NCBI GenBank assembly: GCA_964454575.1
Contig: CAYVTG010000100.1
Location: forward strand, 1 to 5,282
Source of the DNA: Haladaptatiplasma sp964454575
GTDB lineage: Archaea > Thermoplasmatota > Thermoplasmata > Halarchaeoplasmatales > Halarchaeoplasmataceae
Reading direction: 5' to 3'
Length of the DNA stretch: 5,282 nucleotides
Made by a program: the position numbers and the translations under genes. Below are positions 1 to 5,282 of the stretch, one piece after another (the first letter of the stretch is position 1; every line of letters begins with the position of its first letter). The notes under the pieces are model-generated. The model saw nothing but the letters and a program-made list of their open reading frames with translations, made no database searches and was not told the DNA's origin.

Positions 1-924
1 CGCTCTGGTGTGATTACTGCATATACTGCAATCACACTCCGGGTCCAAGGGCCCGGCATCTCTTTTGAATTTGGCCTTTCTTATATCCAAAGAACCGCTG
101 TGCGTGAGTATCGAGCCGTGTCTGGCATTTCTGGTGGGATACGCACTGTCGAACATATCCATGCCTCTATCTATGGCCTCCAGCATATCAACCGGCGAGC
201 CCAGTCCCATCACATACCGAGGTTTGTCCGGTGGATATATGTCGTTGGCGATATCGAACATCGAGTACATCTTCTCCGCCGGCTCTCCGATGGATAATCC
301 GCCAAGGGCGTATCCTTGAAATCCTATATCTACCAGTGCTTTACAGCTTTTGGCTCTCAGGTCCGGGTCGATTCCACCTTGAGATATCCCGAAGATATCA
401 TGGTCTATCTTTCTGCACTCCTTGGCCCATCTGGTGGTCGTGTCGACCGACGCCTCCAGTGTATCTGGGTCAGCAGGATACGGTGGACAGTGATCCAAGC
501 ACATGGCTACGTCGGTATCCATATTTACCTGGTGTTCGATGTTTTTCTTAGGTGTTAACTCAAAAACCGTCCCGTCCAGGTCTGATTTGAATTTTACCTT
601 GTCCTCTTTTATGTCCTGCTGGAAGCCTTTTCTTATCATCTGGAAGCCTCCGCTGTCGGTGAATATGATCCCGTCCCAATTCATGAATTCGTGGAGGCCA
701 CCCATCTCGCTGATGATCTCCGCCCCAGGCCTCATGAGTAGATGATACATATTGCTTATCAATGCATCTACCCCGAGTTCTTTTAGATCTCGTGAAAGTA
801 GAGTTCTTACCACACCCCTGGTTGCCACCGGCATGAAAAGTGGCGTCTCTGCCGTTCGTTTGTTGACCGCTATCTCGCCTGTCCTTGCCTTTCCGTCTTC
901 CGCCTTTGTTTTGAATTTTAACAT
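1..924 (-). CDS. tgt: Queuine/preQ1 tRNA-ribosyltransferase (bacterial-type TGT), 3' end cut by window edge
   Basis: TGT exchanges guanine-34 of GUN-anticodon tRNAs for preQ1, the base that QueA then modifies. The 308 visible residues have no stop, and the C-terminus lies outside the window. TIM-barrel family signatures are in order: MPVATRG near 31-37, FTDSGGFQ with the catalytic Asp at 90, DHCPPYP after MCL, GISQGG, GGLSIGEP, and FDSAYPTRNARHG with the nucleophile Asp at 259. Zinc ligands Cys297, Cys299 and Cys302 are visible; the fourth ligand (His) should lie beyond the edge. The Cys in DHCPPYP and the bacterial-style GGLSIGE loop fit preQ1 use, as does the adjacent queA; archaeal arcTGT has a different layout. 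The ATG at 924-922 overlaps the queA stop by 7 nt and has a GGAGGG ribosome site 6 nt upstream, so the start is well supported. No fused PUA domain can be judged from the visible part. Confidence 0.95.
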   Translation of the reverse strand, partial: MLKFKTKAEDGKARTGEIAVNKRTAETPLFMPVATRGVVRTLLSRDLKELGVDALISNMYHLLMRPGAEIISEMGGLHEFMNWDGIIFTDSGGFQMIRKGFQQDIKEDKVKFKSDLDGTVFELTPKKNIEHQVNMDTDVAMCLDHCPPYPADPDTLEASVDTTTRWAKECRKIDHDIFGISQGGIDPDLRAKSCKALVDIGFQGYALGGLSIGEPAEKMYSMFDIANDIYPPDKPRYVMGLGSPVDMLEAIDRGMDMFDSAYPTRNARHGSILTHSGSLDIRKAKFKRDAGPLDPECDCSICSNHTRA

Positions 925-1925
925 CTCTTTCCCTCCATCAGCATGGCATCTCCAAAGCTGTAGAATCGATACCTCATCTCGACTGCCTCCCGGTAGGCAT
1001 CCATCACTCGTTCTTTACCTGCGAAGGCACTGACAAGCATCAACAGTGTTGAGCGCGGGAGATGAAAGTTGGTGAGAAGCAGGTCCATACCCGATTGGAA
1101 TTCGTAGCCTGGATATATGAAAAGCTCGGTCCAGCCCTTTTTGGGGTACACCTTTCCGTTCTTAGATGCGGACTCCAGTGTTCTAACGGTAGTTGTTCCC
1201 ACAACTATCACCCTTCTGCCTTCCCGGTTAGCTGCTGTGACGGCATCGGCGGTAGAAGCCGGTATCTCATAGTACTCCGCACCCATCTGATGCTCTTCGA
1301 CGTCATCGGTCCTTACCGGTATGAAGGTTCCCGGCCCTACGTGGAGTATCACGTCGTGTATTTCGACGTTCTTTTTCTTTATGGCTTGGAGCACACCGTC
1401 GGTGAAGTGTAAACCAGCTGTCGGTGCGGCTATGGAGCCGTCATCTGCTGCGTAGATGGTTTGATACTCGTCTGGTGCATTCAGTTCTTCTGTTATATAG
1501 GGCGGCGTGGGCATCTTCCCGTAAGATCTCATCAGTTCTTCGGGTTCATCACAATCGATGATGTACTTACCATCGTCGTATTTTCGGATTACTCTGAGCT
1601 CCCGGCCTTCCACGTATAGTTTAGTGCCGGCTTTTATGTTCGAACCCTTAACAAGGCACTCCCAGCCGTGTTCCAGCGGACGGTAGAACAGTATCTCCAC
1701 CCGCCCTCCGGTCTCTTTCTTTCCCTCCAACCTTGCGGGTATGACTTTGGAGATATTCCTGACTATTATGTCTCCCTCCGTCAACAGTTCCGGAAACTGG
1801 TAGAAACGTAAGTGCTCTGAGCCGTCCTGCTTCATATAGAAAAGCCTTGAACTGTCCCTTGGCTTTGCCGGTCTCTGGGCTATGAGTGACCTATCGAAGT
1901 CGTAATCGAATTCGGACAGCTTCAT
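918..1925 (-). CDS. queA: S-adenosylmethionine:tRNA ribosyltransferase-isomerase QueA
   Basis: QueA transfers and isomerises the ribosyl group of S-adenosylmethionine onto preQ1-34 in tRNA, giving epoxyqueuosine; it is cytosolic. The 335 residues match the usual family length. Signatures run the full length: DFDRSLIAQRPAKPRDSSRL at the N-terminus, NISKVIPARLEGKKETGGRVE, YQTIYA, GSIAAPTAGLHFT, HVGPGTFIPV, GTTTVRTLES, FIYPG, LLTNFHLPRSTLLMLVSAFAG and YRFYSFGDAML near the C-terminus. One deviation is HQMGAEYYEI at 212-221, where many homologues have HxMHxE, so Gly215 replaces the second His. The ATG at 1925-1923 follows a TATA-like stretch at about 1946-1956, which would give a leaderless or nearly leaderless message. 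The gene ends in a 7-nt overlap with tgt, so the two form one operon for queuosine synthesis. The identification is secure from motifs. Confidence 0.97.
   Translation of the reverse strand: MKLSEFDYDFDRSLIAQRPAKPRDSSRLFYMKQDGSEHLRFYQFPELLTEGDIIVRNISKVIPARLEGKKETGGRVEILFYRPLEHGWECLVKGSNIKAGTKLYVEGRELRVIRKYDDGKYIIDCDEPEELMRSYGKMPTPPYITEELNAPDEYQTIYAADDGSIAAPTAGLHFTDGVLQAIKKKNVEIHDVILHVGPGTFIPVRTDDVEEHQMGAEYYEIPASTADAVTAANREGRRVIVVGTTTVRTLESASKNGKVYPKKGWTELFIYPGYEFQSGMDLLLTNFHLPRSTLLMLVSAFAGKERVMDAYREAVEMRYRFYSFGDAMLMEGKRC
931..936 (-). promoter_or_regulatory. Shine-Dalgarno site of tgt
   Basis: On the minus strand GGAGGG lies inside the last codons of queA, with 6 nt (AAAGAG) between it and the tgt ATG. 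This fixes the tgt start and implies internal ribosome entry or coupling within the queA-tgt mRNA. It contrasts with queA, which has little or no leader. Confidence 0.85.
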
Positions 1926-1945
1926 GTAACCTTGTGAGTTACCTT

Positions 1946-1956
1946 ACATAAAAAAG
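1946..1956 (-). promoter_or_regulatory. TATA-like box of queA-tgt, also a T-tract after the upstream gene
   Basis: The minus strand reads CTTTTTTATGT here, between the stop of the 64-residue membrane protein and the queA start. Its centre (about 1951) is about 26 nt from the queA ATG, the normal archaeal TATA-to-start-site distance, so transcription could begin at the ATG. The same T6 run lies one base after the upstream TAA stop and would also serve as an archaeal oligo-T terminator. Both roles are inferred from position and composition only. Confidence 0.5.
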
Positions 1957-1957
1957 T

Positions 1958-2152
1958 TTAGCGGTGCTTTTTTCCACGAACCCAGTATCTTATGGACAAA
2001 AGAAGACCTGCATAAATCGGTGGAAATATCAGTGCCGTATAGATGCTATTGAAGAACCCTTCTTCGCCGCCCATGGTGCTGAGTGCTATCCATGTTAAGA
2101 GTGCAAAGCCAGTGGACAGAAGTGCTACGATCACCACTATGATGTTCTTCAT
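1958..2152 (-). CDS. Small two-helix membrane protein, unknown function
   Basis: This 64-residue protein is not recognised. It has two hydrophobic stretches, about residues 4-24 and 37-54, joined by a short acidic turn with GGEEGFFN. It ends in a basic tail (RGKKHR), which with Lys2 predicts both ends in the cytoplasm. The start ATG at 2152-2150 overlaps the stop of the upstream chimeric ORF (ATGA). No good Shine-Dalgarno is seen, but an A/T-rich box at 2179-2187 lies about 31 nt upstream, so it probably has its own promoter with a very short leader. TAA is followed at once by a T6 run that may end transcription. Hydrophobic pattern, promoter spacing and tight packing make it a plausible real gene. 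It could be a small accessory or a leftover gene; nothing in the sequence assigns a role. Confidence 0.6.
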   Translation of the reverse strand: MKNIIVVIVALLSTGFALLTWIALSTMGGEEGFFNSIYTALIFPPIYAGLLLSIRYWVRGKKHR

Positions 2153-2178
2153 CTTATCGATCGGAGAAGGACATAGGG

Positions 2179-2187
2179 ATATTTAAA
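2179..2187 (-). promoter_or_regulatory. TATA-like box of the small membrane protein gene
   Basis: The minus strand reads TTTAAATAT here, centred about 31 nt before the ATG at 2152. Spacing suits an archaeal promoter with a leader of only a few bases. It lies in the tail of the chimeric ORF that has no match to the parent gene, just outside the duplicated block, so the duplicated fragment seems to end directly upstream of this promoter. Confidence 0.45.
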
Positions 2188-2210
2188 TTTGATTGGTGTC
2201 GGTGACGATA

Positions 2211-2538
2211 AGGTCGGGTCGTCGGTGATGTAAGGATTAGTACCGTACAGCCATAACTCCTCAGCCCATGACCAATCGTCGCCGTCTTGGCTGGTGATAA
2301 GGTCCGATCTGAAGTTAACGAAACGCATCATATCCGGCCGTCTATCGTATGCGCCGGTGACCGGGACCATCAGTGTTCGGTGGCCGCGGCCGTCGAGTTC
2401 GACAGAGATGTCGTTGTCGAACACGTAGGTGTCTCTGATAGCAAAGTGTGTTCCCTCTGATAGGATCCCGATTTGGTTGTTGTGTATGGTGCTGTCTAAT
2501 ATGTTGACGTAATTACGACCAGTGATCGTTTTACCTAC
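2211..2538. repeat. Direct repeat, copy A (partner 4605-4932)
   Basis: Aligned without gaps at an offset of 2394 bp, this block shows about 24 mismatches in 328 positions to 4605-4932 (about 93% identity, counted by hand). Positions 2393-2488 are identical over 96 bp. Similarity stops sharply at 2538, where AT-rich sequence begins, and near 2211 on the other side. Both copies have the same orientation and the same reading frame. Confidence 0.93.
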
Positions 2539-2581
2539 GATTAGCTTTCCGCAGCTTAAGATATCTCTTAATTTAATATAT

Positions 2582-3250
2582 CTACCAGTGATTTTCAGTA
2601 TAGAAATAATCATGCCACAAAAAACCTCCAGTTGTCAGATGATTTTCTTCCGCATCACATAACTCATAGATTGGGCTTTCTGTATAATTGGGTAACTTTA
2701 AAGGGGAAGCTACCGCTTTTCCAGAGAAACCGATGTAATCCTCTGGCAATATCTGCCAATCCTCGCCTCCTTCCTTCTCCATTATTATCACATCTCCCAA
2801 AGATAATCTTCCGTCACCATCCAAATCGTTCCAGATAACGCGATTCATATGTATTGTCGTTTGATTTGAGCTAGTACCATCTCTTTTTATATATATTATT
2901 TCGTATTCGCTTGACCAATTATTCTTTATATCTCTCAGATATATATTGGATATCAGACTAATTTGGTCCCTGATGATTGTTACTCTAAAATAGGTGTGTT
3001 CGTAGGGTATTGAACACAGCGATTTTCCATCTTCATTTATCTCATCAATTGTGATCTGCCAAACATCTTCGTTACTTTCTATGGAGAAACGAATAATTTT
3101 TCTAGTTTCGGAGGGGGGAGTTGGTAACATCATATACATCGTGGCCAAGCTGAAGGATATGAAAAGTATTACAACAACCAGAAGTATTAGTATCGGTACG
3201 TGGTTTTTTTTCTTTTCTCTCGATCTTTTCTTTCCTATGTTTTTGTCCCC
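2582..3250 (-). CDS. Membrane-anchored, pilin-like extracellular protein with EF-hand-type loop; start codon unclear
   Basis: The open frame runs from just after a TAG at 3253-3251 to TAG at 2584-2582. Read from an ATA at 3238 it gives 218 residues: a basic stub (GKKRSREKKK), one hydrophobic helix at about 14-38 (VPILILLVVVILF, continuing to YMMLP), then a soluble beta-rich domain. The soluble part contains a calcium-loop motif DLDGDGRLSLGD at about 138-149, as in dockerin/EF-hand repeats and in many archaeal pilin-like surface proteins. Basic stub plus helix suggests an anchored protein facing outwards or a type IV pilin-like subunit; no clear pilin peptidase site is seen. No ATG, GTG or TTG precedes the helix. 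The first usual start, TTG at 3148, would cut the helix in half, so ATA or a lost start is inferred. G+C is low (25-35% in sampled lines). The gene lies 3' of the exoprotein and has its own TATA box. Function is unproven. Confidence 0.65.
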   Translation of the reverse strand, partial: GDKNIGKKRSREKKKNHVPILILLVVVILFISFSLATMYMMLPTPPSETRKIIRFSIESNEDVWQITIDEINEDGKSLCSIPYEHTYFRVTIIRDQISLISNIYLRDIKNNWSSEYEIIYIKRDGTSSNQTTIHMNRVIWNDLDGDGRLSLGDVIIMEKEGGEDWQILPEDYIGFSGKAVASPLKLPNYTESPIYELCDAEENHLTTGGFLWHDYFYTENHW

Positions 3251-3258
3251 CTAGTAAC

Positions 3259-3273
3259 TTTATATTATATATA
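3259..3273 (-). promoter_or_regulatory. TATA box upstream of the pilin-like gene
   Basis: The minus strand reads TATATATAATATAAA, overlapping the last codons and TAA stop of the exoprotein gene. Its centre (about 3266) is about 28 nt before the ATA at 3238, so a transcript would start at about 3240, right at the proposed start. It argues that the downstream gene is transcribed separately and that its translation begins near 3238. Confidence 0.6.
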
Positions 3274-5282
3274 CGTGTTTTGTGCCAAAATTTTATTACT
3301 TATTTGGGGTGTGGATGCAGTGTCAGGATATATAAAAATAATGTTGTTTTGTGCAGCCACATATCCTTTGTCAAAAACATGTCCAAGTGAATATGGTGTC
3401 TCATCTAATGAGCAAAGACTTTTTACTACACCATCATGACAATCTTCAACTCCAGGCAATAATACAATTTTTCCACAATAAAAGAATGCTCCTGTTTCAT
3501 CATTGCTCCCTACTGTGGACCAAGACTTTTCGTTTGCTTCAGATGATGTCATGACTATTCGATTTTCTCCTTCCAACTCTGGAATGGCATTCCCGCTGTA
3601 ACAAGACCCTATTAGTATCGCCATCCTATTGTAATTCTTAATCTTATTTCCTATCTTGTCGTTCAAAATATTGAAGTATAAATCATCTCTGTCATCAGGC
3701 ATCATTGATTCACCGATTAACCCTATTGCCCCATCTAATTTCTCCGCTCCATGACCACGCATAGCGAGTATCATAAAATCGTTTAGTGTTATATACTCTC
3801 CGATATAATCTATTACACAGAATAATGCGGGATTTGTAGCTTCATCATCCACCGCCTCACAACCATCCGAATGGTCTTGATCTTCATCACCCCACACAGA
3901 GTAAAGTAGATGAACATTCTCTTCCTGATAATTATAGCCATCAACCAACACATCATACAAGTATTTGATGTCGTTCCAGAATGCAGGATAATTCTCTCCC
4001 GAATCCCACGAACCCGAAGCCAACAGCACCGCATACCTCGCATTGTACAGGTACGGATGCTGCCAGCCGCCGTTGGCCACACCGTATTCCATCTCGTACG
4101 ATGTGGGCATACCATCCCTGGACAGGTCGTCTGTGAGGTCGTTATGTACTCCATCTCCGGACATATCGTAGGCACCGATCAGATTGTCGTTTTCCCTGTC
4201 CAGCCATGGATCACGATTCGCCGCCCAGGCTATACGTTCGACGTAGTAAGGCGATGTCGGATCAACAAGGCTCACATGATTTATCCGGCAGTCCCCGTTC
4301 ATATCATAATCCTTCGGTATAAGGTCCATCGAGTCTATCTGGCCGTCGAAATCGGTATCCGGATTGAGTGGGTTGGTGAAATACCTGAAGGTTCTATCTA
4401 CCCTGCCGTGCGCCCCCATAGCATCCTCCCATGTAAGGAAGAATCTATGACCCTTATCGCCCAGGTCGACCACACGCCTTAATACCAATCGGTTGACCTC
4501 AGTATAGTCGCAAAGTCCATCCCCGTCGGTATCCGTACTAAGCGGGTCGGTGCCGTATCCCTGCACCTCTTCGACATTGATGAGTCCATCGCCATCGGTA
4601 TCGATGGTCAGGTCGTCGGTGATGTAAGGATTAGTACCGTACAGCCATAACTCCTCTGCCCATGACAAACTGTCACCGTCTTGGCTGGTAAGTAAATCCG
4701 ATCTAAAGTTGACGAACTGCATCTTATCCGGCCGTCTATCGTATGCGCCGGTGACCGGGACCATCAGTGTGCGGTGGCCGCGGCCATCGAGTTCGACAGA
4801 GATGTCGTTGTCGAACACGTAGGTGTCTCTGATAGCAAAGTGTGTTCCCTCTGATAGGATCCCGATTTGGTTGTTGTGTATGATACTGTCGAATATGTTG
4901 ACGTAATTACGATCGGTGATCGTTTTACCTACAAGATCTTCGCTATCACCGTCTTCGGCCTCTCTTATCAGGCGTAAGCCTATATCGTTGTTTTGCAACT
5001 CTAGACCGGTGAATGTATTATCTTTGTCGTAAGGATCGTAAAACACCACCCGCATGTATGCAGTATCTGATATGCCTATATCATCGCTCACGGTTAGTGT
5101 GGGGAATCGGAAACCAAACTCGGGGTCAGTGGATTCGTACACGTGAGTGACGACAGACCCGTACTTCACCGTCGTCGTACCGTCGAAATTATTGAACTCC
5201 CATTTGTATTCCGATATATCGCCTTCAGAGTCGCTTCCGTCGAACTCGAGTTCCGTACGCCACATACCGTCATCATCCTGCT
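3265..5282 (-). CDS. Secreted multidomain C13 (legumain)-like cysteine peptidase, 5' end cut by window edge
   Basis: The frame stays open to the right edge, so the start and signal peptide lie outside; 671 residues are visible (numbered from the codon at 5280). Residues 1-80 form a PKD domain (LEFDGSDSEGDISEYKWEF to LTVSDD). Residues 117-226 are a beta-helix-like segment with IHNNQIGI and VFDNDISVELDG, present again as a fragment at 2211-2538. Residues 227-330 hold thrombospondin type-3-like calcium repeats (DTDGDGLI at 227, DTDGDGLCD at 250, DTDFDGQID at 308). A clan CD peptidase domain begins near RYAVLLASG (415), with His510 in MRGHGA and Cys560 in LIGSCYSGN, followed by IVMTSSEANEKSW, resembling legumain. 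The protein ends at residue 671 with no membrane anchor. It probably cleaves protein outside the cell or at its surface, with calcium stabilising the linker. G+C falls sharply just inside the peptidase domain. Substrate is unknown; a processing role for surface proteins is equally possible. Confidence 0.85.
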   Translation of the reverse strand, partial: QDDDGMWRTELEFDGSDSEGDISEYKWEFNNFDGTTTVKYGSVVTHVYESTDPEFGFRFPTLTVSDDIGISDTAYMRVVFYDPYDKDNTFTGLELQNNDIGLRLIREAEDGDSEDLVGKTITDRNYVNIFDSIIHNNQIGILSEGTHFAIRDTYVFDNDISVELDGRGHRTLMVPVTGAYDRRPDKMQFVNFRSDLLTSQDGDSLSWAEELWLYGTNPYITDDLTIDTDGDGLINVEEVQGYGTDPLSTDTDGDGLCDYTEVNRLVLRRVVDLGDKGHRFFLTWEDAMGAHGRVDRTFRYFTNPLNPDTDFDGQIDSMDLIPKDYDMNGDCRINHVSLVDPTSPYYVERIAWAANRDPWLDRENDNLIGAYDMSGDGVHNDLTDDLSRDGMPTSYEMEYGVANGGWQHPYLYNARYAVLLASGSWDSGENYPAFWNDIKYLYDVLVDGYNYQEENVHLLYSVWGDEDQDHSDGCEAVDDEATNPALFCVIDYIGEYITLNDFMILAMRGHGAEKLDGAIGLIGESMMPDDRDDLYFNILNDKIGNKIKNYNRMAILIGSCYSGNAIPELEGENRIVMTSSEANEKSWSTVGSNDETGAFFYCGKIVLLPGVEDCHDGVVKSLCSLDETPYSLGHVFDKGYVAAQNNIIFIYPDTASTPQISNKILAQNTYI
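4605..4932. repeat. Direct repeat, copy B, inside the exoprotein gene (partner 2211-2538)
   Basis: This is the copy in its full gene context, coding residues 117-226 of the exoprotein between the PKD domain and the calcium repeats. Positions 4787-4882 are the 96 bp identical to copy A. The two copies bracket the peptidase domain and the whole pilin-like gene, so crossing-over between them would delete or duplicate a 2394-bp unit. Confidence 0.93.

Larger units (their letters stand above)
2149..2613 (-). pseudogene. Chimeric remnant carrying a duplicated segment of the exoprotein gene
   Basis: This 154-codon ORF contains about 110 residues that closely match residues 117-226 of the large exoprotein at the right of the window, from VGKTIT through DGRGHRTLMVPVTG to GTNPYITDD. 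Only about nine residues differ. Its first 26 or so residues have no match in the large protein; they start at an ATG inside the 3' end of the preceding gene, in another frame. The last 20 or so (LSSPTPIKFK onward) are also unrelated and run through the promoter region of the next gene. The PKD domain, calcium repeats and peptidase of the parent are missing, and there is no signal peptide or convincing ribosome site. It is best read as a broken second paralogue or captured fragment. The retained frame, and the fact that many of the 24 base differences are silent, suggest that it diverged while still coding. A short expressed protein is possible but less likely. Confidence 0.7.

Noticed and set aside
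10..1412. Several plus-strand frames opposite queA and tgt
   Set aside because: They are antisense to two securely identified genes and show no coding character of their own.
2211..2538. Copy A as an insertion sequence or mobile element
   Set aside because: No transposase, terminal inverted repeats or target-site duplication are seen; the block is simply coding sequence matching part of the neighbouring exoprotein gene.
2539..2613. True N-terminus for the chimeric ORF
   Set aside because: The first part lies in the end of the preceding gene in another frame and has no match to the parent protein or ribosome site, so it looks like chance sequence.
3203..3210. A8 tract as a programmed frameshift that would supply a start for the pilin-like gene
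   Set aside because: No ATG, GTG or TTG was found in the other frames between the TATA box and the tract, so a slip would not provide a normal start.
3813..4175. A 120-codon minus-strand frame inside the exoprotein gene
   Set aside because: It is a frame-shifted shadow of the peptidase region, rich in Met, Thr and Arg with no domain pattern.
3910..4482. A 190-codon plus-strand open frame
   Set aside because: It lies wholly antisense to the exoprotein gene, has no recognisable domains or ribosome site, and the minus-strand frame has clear peptidase and calcium-repeat motifs.
4497..4620. Short recurring DNA units that might be a CRISPR or tandem repeat
   Set aside because: They are codons of DTDGDG-type calcium repeats within the exoprotein frame; spacing and unit sequence are irregular and no palindromic repeat is present.

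Overview
All recognisable genes in this window lie on the minus strand, so gene order is read from right to left. The sequence suggests an archaeon, tentatively of a Thermoplasmata-like type. Three transcription units (queA, a small membrane protein and a pilin-like membrane protein) each have an A/T-rich TATA-like box centred about 26-31 nt before the proposed start, with almost no room for a leader. The one clearly operon-internal gene, tgt, instead has a strong Shine-Dalgarno sequence. The large secreted multidomain protein (PKD, beta-helix-like segment, calcium-binding repeats, clan CD peptidase) also fits a protein-degrading archaeon. A bacterial origin cannot be excluded from sequence alone.

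Right part (5282 to 3265): the 3' two-thirds or more of a large exoprotein gene, cut by the window edge. It carries a PKD domain, a beta-helix-like segment, thrombospondin type-3-like calcium repeats and a C-terminal C13 (legumain)-like cysteine peptidase with a visible His/Cys dyad. Base composition drops from about 50-60% G+C to about 30-40% just inside the peptidase domain, so the gene looks mosaic.

Middle (3250 to 2582): an AT-rich gene for a single-pass membrane-anchored or pilin-like extracellular protein with an EF-hand/dockerin-like calcium loop. Its reading frame has no ATG, GTG or TTG ahead of the membrane segment, so its start is probably ATA or has been lost. Next, at 2538-2211, is a fragment of about 328 bp that is about 93% identical to the beta-helix-like part of the large exoprotein gene (4932-4605). 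It is in the same orientation and lies inside a short chimeric ORF, best read as a gene remnant. A 64-residue two-helix membrane protein follows.

Left part (1925 to 1): queA and tgt, overlapping by 7 nt, form a queuosine tRNA-modification operon. Tgt transfers preQ1 into tRNA and QueA then adds the epoxycyclopentane ring from S-adenosylmethionine. Tgt runs off the left edge just after its CxCxxC zinc ligands. If the host is archaeal, this bacterial-style queuosine pair is itself notable, because archaeosine is the usual archaeal product.

No rRNA, tRNA, CRISPR array, insertion sequence or origin was recognised. There is no gene-free stretch longer than 300 bases. The window shows an unusual accessory locus (secreted peptidase, pilin-like protein and a duplicated fragment) beside a housekeeping modification operon. 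It does not by itself prove a new system.
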